A program made the translations under genes and the position numbers. From CAG-552 sp964516925 (GTDB lineage: Bacteria > Bacillota > Clostridia > Christensenellales > Pumilibacteraceae): a stretch of 64,000 nt of DNA. Position 1 is the first letter of the stretch. Each line of letters opens with the position of its first letter. The stretch is from the NCBI GenBank assembly GCA_964516925.1, contig CAZEXL010000004.1, forward strand, positions 1 to 64,000, in the 5' to 3' direction. Under the pieces are notes generated by a model. That model was not told the DNA's origin. It saw only the letters and a list, made by a program, of their open reading frames with translations, and ran no database searches. Shown here in pieces: positions 35,588 through 43,163 of this stretch.

Positions 35588-36053
35588 CACATAGTAACTT
35601 AATTGCCACCTTAGCCACGTCACTAACGAGCCGCAGGCGAAGAATCTCGCGGAAGCGTCTTACTTTTCTTTGGAAAAGAAAAGTAAGCAAAAGAAACTTA
35701 AACTTTGGGCTACGCACTTAAAATCACTTATCACCAACGAGTAGCGAAGCGACGCGGCAATCTCTCCGTGAAACTTTTACTACTCGGCACAATTAAACGC
35801 ACTATCGTTCGCAAACGTAAAAAAAGGAATCGCTTCCGCGAGATCCTTCAGTTCCTTCAGGATGACATTAAGTAGGGGAAGTGTACTTAATATCCTTAGA
35901 TTTTGGCAACCAACAACGCAAAAATCTACTTTTATTTTTCGTACTAAACCTCTCTTGTCATTCTGAGCGTTAGCGAAGAATCTCGCGGAAGCGTCTTACT
36001 TTTCTTTGGAAAAGAAAAGTAAGCAAAAGAAACTTAATCTTATAATAGTTGTT

Positions 36054-36084
36054 TAAAAAAAGGACACGGTTGTGTCCTTTTTTT
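36054..36084 (+). terminator. Hairpin terminator within the repeat cluster
   Basis: Stem aaaaaaaggacac / gtgtccttttttt with a 3-nt loop, flanked by A and T runs. It resembles a bidirectional terminator. Confidence 0.8.
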
Positions 36085-36266
36085 AAAGGGCGAGATTGCC
36101 ACGTTTGCTAACGCAAACTCGCAATGACAAGGCTAGGTAGGTCGTTTTTATTACATTATTTTCTACTCAAAACCATATGTCATTGCGAGCGAAGCGCGGC
36201 AATCTCTCCGTGCAAATGCAAGCTATCGGCACAATCAAACGCATCACCGCTTAAACTATACTAATT

Positions 36267-36311
36267 AAAAAAACTACCGATAACAAGTTCGTGCGTTGGT
36301 ATCGGTAGTTT
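36267..36311 (-). terminator. Terminator of the XRE gene
   Basis: Stem aaactaccgata / tatcggtagttt ending 1 bp from the stop codon; the minus-strand RNA continues into a U run. Confidence 0.85.
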
Positions 36312-36312
36312 T

Positions 36313-36597
36313 TCAATGTTTCAGCGATTTAATATCTTCGACTATTTGCCGTATATGAACAATCTCGTCTTTGCTCAGTCCCTCAACAAACAATAATTCT
36401 TTTTCCTCACGGCATAGCAGATAATCGGTCGTCACGCTAAAAAAGTCGGCTAGTTTACAAAGCATATCAATGGACGGCAAAACGTTGTCGTTTTCCCAAT
36501 TGCTAATACATTGTTTGGTAAGCCCCAAAGCTTTGGCAAGTTCTACTTGCGTCATCTTTTTTGAATTTCTTAATTCTTTAATCCTTTCGTTAAGCAT
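36313..36597 (-). CDS. XRE-family transcriptional regulator
   Basis: A 94-residue protein with an N-terminal XRE helix-turn-helix (residues 1-66: LNERIKELRNSKKMTQVELA, LGLTKQCISNWENDNVLPS). A short tail follows (LSKDEIVHIRQIVEDIKSL). I start at 36597; the frame extends 51 codons upstream but that part is AT-rich, overlaps the divergent promoter region and looks non-coding. It is divergent from the membrane protein gene at 36906 and may control it. Confidence 0.82.
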   Translation of the reverse strand: MLNERIKELRNSKKMTQVELAKALGLTKQCISNWENDNVLPSIDMLCKLADFFSVTTDYLLCREEKELLFVEGLSKDEIVHIRQIVEDIKSLKH

Positions 36598-36644
36598 TTT
36601 AACACCAAAAATCAATTTTTTTTTTACTATTATATAAAAATTTG

Positions 36645-36673
36645 TTGACTTTATAAAAATACTTTGGTATACT
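36645..36673 (+). promoter_or_regulatory. Promoter of the TM2-like fusion gene
   Basis: TTGACT (36645-36650), 17-bp spacer, TATACT (36668-36673), leaving a leader of about 230 nt before the gene at 36906. I see no convincing reading frame or known RNA motif in that leader. Confidence 0.72.
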
Positions 36674-36905
36674 AATAATGGACTTGAAAATAAAAGAAGG
36701 TGGTCTTTTACAAATATAACCCGATAAATCGAAAAAATGTTATTAAGCAAGACTTTTTATAAAAAGTCAACGACTGAGATTTTTGTGGCTATCCGCCACA
36801 AAGATTCCGAATGTTTACCCCTAATCTGCCGCAAGCAGATTGACAAATCAAACGATTTACAATCTTTAATCAACAAATTATTATTAAAACAAAGGAGAAA
36901 TTTAT

Positions 36906-37772
36906 ATGAAAAAAAACAATGAATTAATTGCAAAAAACTCAAAGTGGTTTAAGGGTTTTGAAATATTGCCGCTAATAACCACGATTGTTATTGCGTTTTT
37001 TGCTATCGTTTTTGGTATCGTTATGGGTGCAACAAATAAGGTGCGTCATTATTATTCACGCTATTATTATGACTACGTTTTTAACGTTGGGCTAATGTTT
37101 CTTATATGGGGTATAGGTGCGGCTATGGCGGCAATTAACTTCTGCTTATCTAAGGTCGCTTGTTCATACTTTATTTTGAACGTAAGCTACTTAAGAAAAC
37201 TTAGCGAATCATCGGGCAGCGGATGCATGCACGAAGGAATCGTAGGAGAAACGCAACAAAGTGGCGAGCAAAAAAGCCAAAACTTCGATGCCGAAACGTG
37301 GGCAAACAACAACGCCGAATCGGGCGCTGATAGCAATACCGTTATGGTAGTGCATGAAAAATTCGGCGAAGGCAGGGTTATAAATTTCGATAAAGAAGCC
37401 GGGCGAATAGCCGTTGAGTTTTCAGACGGAGTAAAAATGTTCGTTTATCCGGGCTGCTTTACGCAAGGGTATCTAACCTTAAAACAAAGTAATCTCGCCA
37501 CATTAGAAAAACAGAGCGAAAAAAAACAGGAAAGCGACAACAAGGAAAAAGACAAAAATCTTACCAGATTTCTTTTAACGTTTTTCTTGGGGTGGATCGG
37601 AAGCATTATTATCAACCATTCGGGATTAAAGCCCGAAGGGTACACGTGCAGAACCTTGGCGTACATATTTCTCACTATGGTGACGTGTGGAATTTACGGA
37701 CTTGTTGCGTCTATTAGCAATTTGTCTTTCGATCCTTCCAAAGAAAGTAATATCGGTTATATGAAAGACTAA
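36906..37772 (+). CDS. Membrane protein with Tudor-like and TM2-like domains
   Basis: A 288-residue protein in three parts. Two hydrophobic helices occupy about residues 20-90. A soluble middle has VVHEKFGEGRVINFDKEAG and RIAVEFSDGVKMFVYP (about residues 150-190), the G-E-G-x-V pattern of the small barrel at the C-terminus of UvrD/PcrA helicases. The C-terminal 70 residues (TRFLLTFFLGWIGSIIINH, then RTLAYIFLTMVTCGIYG) are a TM2-like hairpin seen in many Clostridia proteins. That last module recurs almost unchanged in the gene at 43772. Function is unknown. A ribosome site aaggag precedes the ATG. Confidence 0.75.
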   Translation: MKKNNELIAKNSKWFKGFEILPLITTIVIAFFAIVFGIVMGATNKVRHYYSRYYYDYVFNVGLMFLIWGIGAAMAAINFCLSKVACSYFILNVSYLRKLSESSGSGCMHEGIVGETQQSGEQKSQNFDAETWANNNAESGADSNTVMVVHEKFGEGRVINFDKEAGRIAVEFSDGVKMFVYPGCFTQGYLTLKQSNLATLEKQSEKKQESDNKEKDKNLTRFLLTFFLGWIGSIIINHSGLKPEGYTCRTLAYIFLTMVTCGIYGLVASISNLSFDPSKESNIGYMKD

Positions 37773-37872
37773 ATATATTCGTTGCTGTGTTGTTATTTGA
37801 TATCGTAAGCCAAAAGTCGATATTAAAAACCTCTCGGACTGTCCCTTGATTTTAATAAGGGCGGTCTTTTTT
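37554..37872 (+). repeat. Duplicated segment, copy 1
   Basis: From the aaaaatctta at 37554 through the terminator, this segment is nearly identical to 43790-44100. It covers the TM2-like module, its stop codon and the 3' flank (ttatttgatatcgtaagcc), but not the N-terminal parts of the protein. Confidence 0.92.
37837..37872 (+). terminator. Intrinsic terminator of the TM2-like fusion gene
   Basis: Stem gactgtccctt / aagggcggtc (two G-T or mismatched positions) and a run of six T. Confidence 0.88.
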
Positions 37873-38039
37873 AATTGGTGAGATCACTTCGCATTTTCAA
37901 TGCTCCTCGTTGGTGGCATAAGGCTACGCAAGTTTTTGCTTTACAATATGTTCTACCATATCTTTATTTTTACAATTGCATAATTCACTTATTGCAAGAA
38001 AACAAGGCGTACTTAGTTATTATTTATCGTCCCCAACAC

Positions 38040-38182
38040 CATGTCATTGCGAGGAGCTTTAGCGACGTGGCAATCTCTCCGTTAAACTCCTAACTCTTGG
38101 CAACATCAAACGCACAGCCGCTCGCAAACTCATTATTATCAAGCTTCTTTTGCCTACTTTTCTTCACTGAAGAAAAGTAGGC
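38040..38182. repeat. Complete composite dispersed repeat
   Basis: One of the clearest full units: tgtcattgcgaggagc, then caatctctccgtt, atcaaacgcac, gcaaactcatt, aagcttcttttgcc and finally the hairpin cctacttttctt / aagaaaagtagg. The same order can be followed in the 84-bp array at the start of the window and near 58861-58999. Confidence 0.85.
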
Positions 38183-38208
38183 CACTTAATGGAAAGGCAA
38201 CGGCGCAG

Positions 38209-38236
38209 CAAAAAAGCGGCTACAATAAAGCCGCCT
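38209..38236 (-). terminator. Terminator of tRNA-Gly
   Basis: On the minus strand, stem gcggct / agccgc followed by six T, 7 bp past the CCA end. Confidence 0.85.
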
Positions 38237-38242
38237 TGTTTA

Positions 38243-38316
38243 TGGAGCAGGTGATGAGAATCGAACTCACAACCACAGCTTGGGAAGCTGATGTTTTGCC
38301 ACTAAACTACACCTGC
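38243..38316 (-). tRNA. tRNA-Gly (anticodon CCC)
   Basis: Minus-strand cloverleaf of 74 nt: acceptor GCAGGTG / CACCTGC, D-stem GTTT / AAAC, anticodon loop TTCCCAA, T-loop TTCGATT and encoded CCA. The first pair of the anticodon stem looks mismatched (T-T). Confidence 0.93.
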
Positions 38317-38319
38317 ACG

Positions 38320-38460
38320 GTTACTTTTCTTTGGAAAAGAAAAGTAACCAAAAGAAACTTAAACGGAAAATGCAACAATATCTATATGTCGCTAAGCACA
38401 AAAGCAACTAACTCATTGCCGTTTGTATGAAAAGAAAAGTAACCAAAAGAAACTTGAGCC
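38320..38460. repeat. Dispersed hairpin repeats between tRNA-Gly and the XRE gene
   Basis: One full hairpin copy (38320-38360, gttacttttctt / aagaaaagtaac, then caaaagaaactt) and a half copy at 38427-38457 that keeps only the right arm and tail. The remaining bases to 38496 show nothing recognisable. Confidence 0.85.
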
Positions 38461-38496
38461 TTGACATAAGTTACAAAAGTAACCCAATTTCCTTTT

Positions 38497-39120
38497 TTAT
38501 CCCTTTTTGCCGTTCTTTTCGTCGGTCTTTTTTGCTTTGCGACGTATAAAGTTAAAACGCAAAGGGGTTTTTGCGCCCATTCTGTACCAAAGAATGGCAA
38601 GAACTTGCAAAGGAATAGGAATAAAAAAGACGAAGAAAATGTTTTCGATCGTAAGCGTAAGGAATATACTTAGCGCAACCGACCACATAATCGCCGACTC
38701 GGCAAGCAAAACGCCGAAGCGTTGTTTCCAAACGGCAAAAAGAACGACCAGCACTATGGCGTTTACCGGGATGGCGTAAATAAAAGCAAGCCACGTTTTA
38801 CTAAGCGACGGAAAGATAAGACTTATAAGCACGTACGCCGCCGTAAACACCAACCACACCAGTCCGGAAGAAAGCAACGCCACCAGAGGCTTGACTTTTT
38901 TTACTTTTTTGCGATCGGTAATAAGTCCGTCCACCGTAGTGTTAAAAAGCTTTGCAAGCATTGCAAGCGTAGTAATATCCGGACACGATTCGCCGCGTTC
39001 CCACTTGGAAACGGCTTTATCCGAATAGTTCAGCTTTTCGGCAAGTTCCGATTGGGTGAGTCCGAGAGACTTGCGATAGAACGTTATGTTATTTGCGATT
39101 ATCTGAATCAAGTCGTCCAT
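38497..39120 (-). CDS. Membrane-bound XRE-family regulator, leaderless
   Basis: A 207-residue protein: an N-terminal XRE helix-turn-helix (about residues 1-66: FYRKSLGLTQSELAEKLNYS, KAVSKWERGESCPDI) joined to four hydrophobic helices (about 80-185). Such proteins may couple a membrane signal to DNA binding; the signal is unknown. The basic C-terminus (RRKAKKTDEKNGKKG) would be cytoplasmic. I start at Met 39120, because a TATAAT lies just 6 nt upstream and no ribosome site exists, so the message should be leaderless. The frame extension to 39138 would run into that promoter. Confidence 0.82.
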   Translation of the reverse strand: MDDLIQIIANNITFYRKSLGLTQSELAEKLNYSDKAVSKWERGESCPDITTLAMLAKLFNTTVDGLITDRKKVKKVKPLVALLSSGLVWLVFTAAYVLISLIFPSLSKTWLAFIYAIPVNAIVLVVLFAVWKQRFGVLLAESAIMWSVALSIFLTLTIENIFFVFFIPIPLQVLAILWYRMGAKTPLRFNFIRRKAKKTDEKNGKKG

Positions 39121-39126
39121 GTCGTG

Positions 39127-39155
39127 ATTATAACACAAAACGGCGCAACATGCAA
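39127..39155 (-). promoter_or_regulatory. Promoter giving a leaderless transcript of the membrane XRE gene
   Basis: On the minus strand, TTGCAT (39150-39155), 17-bp spacer, TATAAT (39127-39132); the ATG begins 7 nt downstream of the box. Confidence 0.8.
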
Positions 39156-39366
39156 GCGTTTTGCGCCACTCTACTAACGGTAGAGTGAGGTAAACGAGCG
39201 GTTTACACTGACTTTAGGCAAAGTAGAGCGGCAAAAACCAACGGTAGAAACGCTAAAACAAAAGGGAGAGTGAAATTCGGGCAAATTAGGTTGATTTTTT
39301 TTCGCTTCGGCAGTAAATTAGTAGCGACTTTGAAGCGACGCGTTCGGCGCGCACGAAGGAGGTATT

Positions 39367-40050
39367 ATGAAAAACTTAGTTGTCTTTGGAGACTCCATTC
39401 CTAAAGGAATAATTTACGACGGCGGAAGAATAAAAAAGAGCAAGGTAAACGCAGTGGATATTTTGGGCGACTATTATCATTTCGACAGCGTAAACAACTG
39501 TTCGGTTTACGGACAGACTTTGGCAAGACTCGTAGGCAAAGGAACGATCGACGAATATATTGCTACTCATAATCGAGCGGACGAGAATTACGCGGCGATT
39601 TGCATAGGCGGCAACGACGCCGATTACGATTGGAAGTCGGTTATGCTTACTCCGTACGAGCAACATTCACCCGTAACCGATTTGCGCGACTATTCGCAAA
39701 TGCTGGACGACACGGTAAAAAAATTGGTTAATGCCGGCTATAAAGTATTTTTACTAACATTGCCGCCGGTGTTTTCGCAGCTATATTTTACCAACGTGAT
39801 CTCAAAAATCGCCGACGGCGAAAGCGTGCTTAAATTTCTAAGCGGCGACGTAAGCAATATATACCGTCATCAGGAGCTTTTTAATTACGAGATCGTAAAA
39901 TGCGCCTTTCGCAACGACGTTAAGCTTATCGACATAAGATCGGCGTTGCTCAGCGACATCGACTGCTTTAATAAATATTGCTCTGACGGCGTGCATCCGA
40001 ACGAAGTCGGGCAAAGCTTCCTAGCGGACACCGTAAAAGCGAACGCATAA
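39367..40050 (+). CDS. SGNH/GDSL-family hydrolase
   Basis: A 227-residue esterase-type hydrolase, probably intracellular because no signal peptide is present. The catalytic Ser10 lies in VVFGDSIPKG (block I), the oxyanion Gly and Asn in IGGNDADYDW (block III), and the Asp-His pair in SDGVHPNEVGQ (block V). The substrate (lipid, sugar ester or other acyl group) cannot be told. It has a very strong ribosome site (gaaggaggt). The degV gene begins 25 bp downstream and is likely cotranscribed, which hints at lipid or fatty-acid metabolism. Confidence 0.88.
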   Translation: MKNLVVFGDSIPKGIIYDGGRIKKSKVNAVDILGDYYHFDSVNNCSVYGQTLARLVGKGTIDEYIATHNRADENYAAICIGGNDADYDWKSVMLTPYEQHSPVTDLRDYSQMLDDTVKKLVNAGYKVFLLTLPPVFSQLYFTNVISKIADGESVLKFLSGDVSNIYRHQELFNYEIVKCAFRNDVKLIDIRSALLSDIDCFNKYCSDGVHPNEVGQSFLADTVKANA

Positions 40051-40075
40051 AATTCAAAATTAAGGGGAAATAAAA

Positions 40076-40942
40076 GTGAATAAAATAATAGTATCCGTTT
40101 CGGCTACGTCCGATTTAACAAAAGAACTTCAAGACGAGTACGGCATTGCCGTTGCACCAATGGAATATATGCTTGACGGCGAAATTTATTCTACGGCAGG
40201 CGGCGTTAATCTAGAAGAGTTTTACGAGTCGATGCGTAAAGGTGCGATAACCAAAACGTCGCAAATAAATCGTGAAGAAGCGCGCGCACACCTAGAATCG
40301 CTTTTAAGTAGCGGCGCCGACGTGCTACATATCGAAATTTCAAGCGGGCTAAGCGGCACGTACGATAACTTCGTTTCGGCGGCAAACGAGCTTAACGAAA
40401 AGTATCCGAACAAAGCGCGCATAGTGGACGGATTGGGGGCAAGTCATATGCTTACCATGATTGCGCTTGCATGCGTCGACGAAATAAACAAGGGCAAAAC
40501 TTTAAACGAAGTAGGCGACTACGCCGACGAACTTTCGCACAACGTCAGCGCGTTGTTTACCGTAGACAGTTTAACGTATCTTGCCAGGCTTGGCAGAGTG
40601 TCCAAAGGTGCGGCATTGCTGGGCAACGCAATTCACCTAAAGGTTGCGATGCGCGTTAACGACGAAGGCAAGCTCGTTCCGTACAAAAAAGTGCTCAGTC
40701 GCAAAAAAGCGATGAATCAGCTGCTTGCGTCCATGAAGAAGATGTACGTTCCTAAGGTAAACAGAATTATGGTAGGTCACGCCGTTTGCGAGGACGACGC
40801 TAGGTATCTTGCCGAAAACATAAAAGAAACGTACGGTGTCGACGTACCTATCTATCCGCTAGGTCCGGTAATAGGCAGTCATTCGGGGCCGGGGACGCTT
40901 GCGATTTTCTTCACCACCGACGGAAGAGATATAAAGGACTGA
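40076..40942 (+). CDS. DegV family fatty-acid-binding protein
   Basis: A 288-residue DegV (FakB-type) protein. Members bind a fatty acid and present it to the kinase FakA. Family patterns are ISSGLSGTYDNF, DSLTYLARLGRVSK and the C-terminal GPVIGSHSGPGTLAIFF. FakA is not in the window. The start codon is GTG (40076) with aagggg 8 nt upstream. It follows the SGNH hydrolase by 25 bp. Confidence 0.93.
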   Translation: MNKIIVSVSATSDLTKELQDEYGIAVAPMEYMLDGEIYSTAGGVNLEEFYESMRKGAITKTSQINREEARAHLESLLSSGADVLHIEISSGLSGTYDNFVSAANELNEKYPNKARIVDGLGASHMLTMIALACVDEINKGKTLNEVGDYADELSHNVSALFTVDSLTYLARLGRVSKGAALLGNAIHLKVAMRVNDEGKLVPYKKVLSRKKAMNQLLASMKKMYVPKVNRIMVGHAVCEDDARYLAENIKETYGVDVPIYPLGPVIGSHSGPGTLAIFFTTDGRDIKD

Positions 40943-41002
40943 TTTTAGAATAACGAATAGGCGTTTCGAGTTGTTATCGAGCAAGTCGGAACGCTTTTTT
41001 GC

Positions 41003-41031
41003 TTGACAAATCGAGCAACTTAATGTAAGAT
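41003..41031 (+). promoter_or_regulatory. Promoter of the HMA/TtcA-like pair
   Basis: TTGACA (41003-41008), 17-bp spacer, TAAGAT (41026-41031), 48 bp before the HMA start. Confidence 0.75.
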
Positions 41032-41079
41032 AATTGCATAAAGCGACAGCAAAGTGCCGCATAAAAAGGAGTAAACGAT

Positions 41080-41298
41080 ATGTTCGGATTTAAAAAGTTT
41101 AAAAAAGAATATAAGGTAGAAGGCATGCATTGCGCACATTGTTCGGCGTCGGTCGAAAATGCCGTTAAAAACGTCGAGGGCGTAAAGTCTGCAAAGGCTG
41201 ACGCTAAAAGCGGCTCGCTTATCGTCGTTTCGTCGGTAGAAATCGACGACGCTAAAATTGCGGAAGCCGTAAAGGGCGCAGGTTTCGAGGTCGCTTAG
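41080..41298 (+). CDS. Heavy-metal-associated (CopZ-like) domain protein
   Basis: A 72-residue single HMA domain. The metal site is GMHCAHC (Cys-x-x-Cys), followed by the usual helix (VENAVKNVEGV) and final strand (GAGFEV). It resembles copper chaperone CopZ, but no copper ATPase or CsoR regulator lies nearby. Its stop is directly followed by the GTG start of a TtcA-like gene, so translation is probably coupled. That could mean a role in delivering metal or sulfur; this is speculation. Confidence 0.85.
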   Translation: MFGFKKFKKEYKVEGMHCAHCSASVENAVKNVEGVKSAKADAKSGSLIVVSSVEIDDAKIAEAVKGAGFEVA

Positions 41299-42144
41299 GT
41301 GGAAGCGCAGTCCGAATACCTAAAAAGCGTAGAGGAGAGTATTCGCAAAAAATTTCACCGCCAGCTTTTTTCCAAGTTCGCCAGGGCAATAAACGAGTAC
41401 GAGTTGCTTAGCCCCGGCGACAAGGTGGCGGTGTGTATTTCGGGCGGGAAAGACTCTATGCTTATGGCCAAGCTGTTTCAGGAATTGAAGCGGCACAACA
41501 AGTTCGACTTCGAGCTTGTGTATTTGGTTATGGATCCGGGCTATAACGAGGTCAATCGAAAGAAAATCGAAAGCAACGCTGCCGTGCTCGGCGTGCCTAT
41601 CACCGTTTTCGAAACGGATATTTTTTCGTCGGTCGTTAATATCGAAAAATCGCCGTGCTACGTTTGCGCCAGAATGCGCAGAGGGCATCTGTACGCTAAG
41701 GCAAAGGAACTCGGTTGCAACAAGATCGCGCTGGGGCACCACTATGACGACGTTATCGAAACGATACTTATGGGCATGCTCTACGGCGCTCAAGTGCAGA
41801 CGATGATGCCCAAACTTAAAAGCACTAACTTTGCGGGCATGGAGCTTATTCGTCCCATGTATCTCATTCGCGAGGCGGACGTAAAAGCGTGGCGCGACTA
41901 CAACGGCTTGCAATTTATTCAATGTGCCTGCAAGTTCACGGCGGATAACTATGCCGAAAACGCTACCGAAAGCGCGTCTAAACGCAAAAAGGTTAAGGAG
42001 CTTATCGCTTCGCTTGCCGAGCAAGATCCCGAAATAGAACAGAACATTTTTAAGAGCGTGGAAAACGTCAATTTGGCAACCGTTATCGCTTATAAAAGCA
42101 AGGACGGGGTAAAACACCTCTTTACCGACGAATATGATAAGTAA
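41299..42144 (+). CDS. TtcA-like PP-loop tRNA sulfurtransferase
   Basis: A 281-residue ATP-dependent enzyme of the TtcA/TtuA group, which thiolate tRNA bases using a 4Fe-4S cluster. The PP-loop is CISGGKDSM (about residues 48-56). The cluster cysteines are in CYVCARMRRG (C-x-x-C) and FIQCACKF. ALGHHYDDVIET is another family motif. The exact modified base cannot be told. It starts with GTG at 41299, immediately after the HMA stop codon with no gap. No terminator with a T run is obvious after it. Confidence 0.88.
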   Translation: MEAQSEYLKSVEESIRKKFHRQLFSKFARAINEYELLSPGDKVAVCISGGKDSMLMAKLFQELKRHNKFDFELVYLVMDPGYNEVNRKKIESNAAVLGVPITVFETDIFSSVVNIEKSPCYVCARMRRGHLYAKAKELGCNKIALGHHYDDVIETILMGMLYGAQVQTMMPKLKSTNFAGMELIRPMYLIREADVKAWRDYNGLQFIQCACKFTADNYAENATESASKRKKVKELIASLAEQDPEIEQNIFKSVENVNLATVIAYKSKDGVKHLFTDEYDK

Positions 42145-42180
42145 AAATTTTATATTTTTGCTAAAAGCGAGCAAAAACGC

Positions 42181-42209
42181 TTGATTTTTCTTTTTGCGTA
42201 ATATATAAT
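42181..42209 (+). promoter_or_regulatory. Promoter of the tRNA-Thr array
   Basis: TTGATT (42181-42186), 17-bp spacer, TATAAT (42204-42209). Transcription from here would run through the truncated units into tRNA-Thr. Confidence 0.78.
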
Positions 42210-42217
42210 AATTGTCG

Positions 42218-42618
42218 TTGCCGTGTGCCGATTGGCTCAGTAGGGTACGTCCCCAAAAGGACGAGGGGGAATTAATAATATATGCTGTTATACTCGCGTT
42301 CGCTCGTGGCAGAAGCAACCAAAGGTTGCTCGGCTAGGGCTCAGTAGGGCCACGTCCTTGGTAAGGACAAATTAATAAACAATATATGCTGTTGGGCTCA
42401 ATAGGGCCACGTCCTTGGTAAGGACAAATTAATAAACAATATATGCTGTTGGGCTCAGTAGGGTCACGTCCTTGGTAAGGACAAATTAATTGAATAATAT
42501 ATGCTGTTATGGCTCAGTAGGGCCACGTCCTTGGTAAGGACAAATTAATAAACAATATATGCTGTTGGGCTCAGTAGGGTCACGTCCTTGGTAAGGACAA
42601 ATTAATTGAATAATATAT
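42218..42618 (+). repeat. Tandem array of truncated tRNA-Thr 5' halves
   Basis: Five units with period 57 or 59 bp (ggctca at 42338, 42395, 42452, 42511 and 42568) precede the intact tRNA-Thr (42627). Each repeats gctgtt, then ggctcagtaggg, then the complete anticodon hairpin cgtccttggtaaggac, and stops just after the anticodon stem. There an AT-rich spacer (aaattaataaacaat or aaattaattgaataat) replaces the T-arm and 3' acceptor strand. The D-stem 3' strand is also damaged. The two spacer types alternate, giving a 116-bp higher-order period. A diverged unit at 42218-42270 has a broken anticodon loop. An insertion with a gcaacc / ggttgc hairpin separates it from the rest. No unit could be a working tRNA. 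Confidence 0.9.
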
Positions 42619-42694
42619 GCTGTTATGGCTCAGTAGGTAGAGCACGTCCTTGGTAAGGACGAGGTCCCGGGTTCAAGTCCCGGTAACAGCTCCA
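42619..42694 (+). tRNA. tRNA-Thr (anticodon GGT)
   Basis: Complete cloverleaf of 76 nt: acceptor GCTGTTA / TAACAGC, D-stem GCTC / GAGC, anticodon stem CGTCC / GGACG around TTGGTAA, T-stem CCGGG / CCCGG with TTCAAGT, and encoded CCA. Confidence 0.97.
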
Positions 42695-42696
42695 AA

Positions 42697-42725
42697 AAAG
42701 GAACTACGCAAGTAGTTCTTTTTGT
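42697..42725 (+). terminator. Terminator of tRNA-Thr
   Basis: Stem gaactac / gtagttc with a gcaa tetraloop and T run. Past it, atatgctgttat recurs at 42731, another scrap of the array unit. Confidence 0.9.
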
Positions 42726-42800
42726 TTTATAATATATGCTGTTATATTCGCTACGCTCGGGGGTAGGCGACAGCGCATTTAAGGGCACTGACCGCAATTA

Positions 42801-43046
42801 TTAATCGAGTAAATCTTCGTAATCTACGTCGAATAACGTTTTCAGTGCCTTTAATTCAATATCCGTAACAAAACGCTGTCCGCTCTCAATGCGTTGAATA
42901 GCGTTTTTATCGACGTCAACGCCCAAAAGTTGCAGCTTTTCCGCCAATATTCTTTGTGACATTTTCGGGATTTGGCGTTTTCTAAGAGCGTAAATTTTGC
43001 TTCCCGAAATATTATTTTTGTTATCGATGGTTTTGTTTTTGAACAT
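42801..43046 (-). CDS. XRE-family regulator
   Basis: An 81-residue helix-turn-helix protein with MSQRILAEKLQLLGVDVDKN and AIQRIESGQRFVTD, the pattern of small XRE repressors that resemble phage and plasmid control proteins. I start at 43046 because a ggaaa site lies upstream; the frame opens further up at a TTG. It is divergent from a lipoprotein gene, and a perfect inverted repeat lies between them, so it probably represses itself and its neighbour. Confidence 0.78.
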   Translation of the reverse strand: MFKNKTIDNKNNISGSKIYALRKRQIPKMSQRILAEKLQLLGVDVDKNAIQRIESGQRFVTDIELKALKTLFDVDYEDLLD

Positions 43047-43066
43047 TTTTAAAAAAATTTCCTTTT

Positions 43067-43140
43067 TTTGACATTTAGTGCTTGACAAACTTCATTATAA
43101 TGTGTTATTAATTGACTAATGACATTCACTAAATGTCAAA
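43067..43140. promoter_or_regulatory. Inverted-repeat operator between XRE and lipoprotein genes
   Basis: Perfect 14-bp arms tttgacatttagtg (43067-43080) and cactaaatgtcaaa (43127-43140) separated by 46 bp. The right arm is also part of a compact palindrome tgacatt-cacta-aatgtca (43120-43138). TTGACA at 43082-43087 lies between the arms, with a weak TTATTA 17 bp later, and a TATAAT at 43096. Confidence 0.75.
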
Positions 43141-43163
43141 ATAAACTTTAGGAGAAAAATAAA

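Larger units (their letters stand above)
35460..36250. repeat. Large cluster of dispersed intergenic repeats
   Basis: About 790 bp with no gene. The hairpin family occurs at 35460-35500, 35506-35545, 35659-35699 and 35995-36035. Elements of the tgtcattctgagcgttagcg type occur at 35957-35993 and, partial or inverted, near 35622 and 35840. Elements of the tgtcattgcgagcgaagcg type occur at 36178-36215 and, inverted, near 36091-36130. A tail with aatcaaacgca follows several copies. The three types tend to occur in the same order, as parts of one longer composite unit. Confidence 0.9.

Noticed and set aside
36598..36750. N-terminal 51-residue extension of the XRE gene
   Set aside because: AT-rich, crosses the divergent promoter, unlike any XRE protein; the ATG at 36597 starts the domain at the usual place.
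36737..36922. 61-codon open frame in the leader of the TM2-like fusion gene
   Set aside because: No ribosome site, overlaps the start of the real gene, and an equal frame exists on the other strand.
38236..38430. Open frame with RIELTTTAWEADVLP
   Set aside because: It reads through the antisense of tRNA-Gly and the hairpin repeat; no ribosome site.
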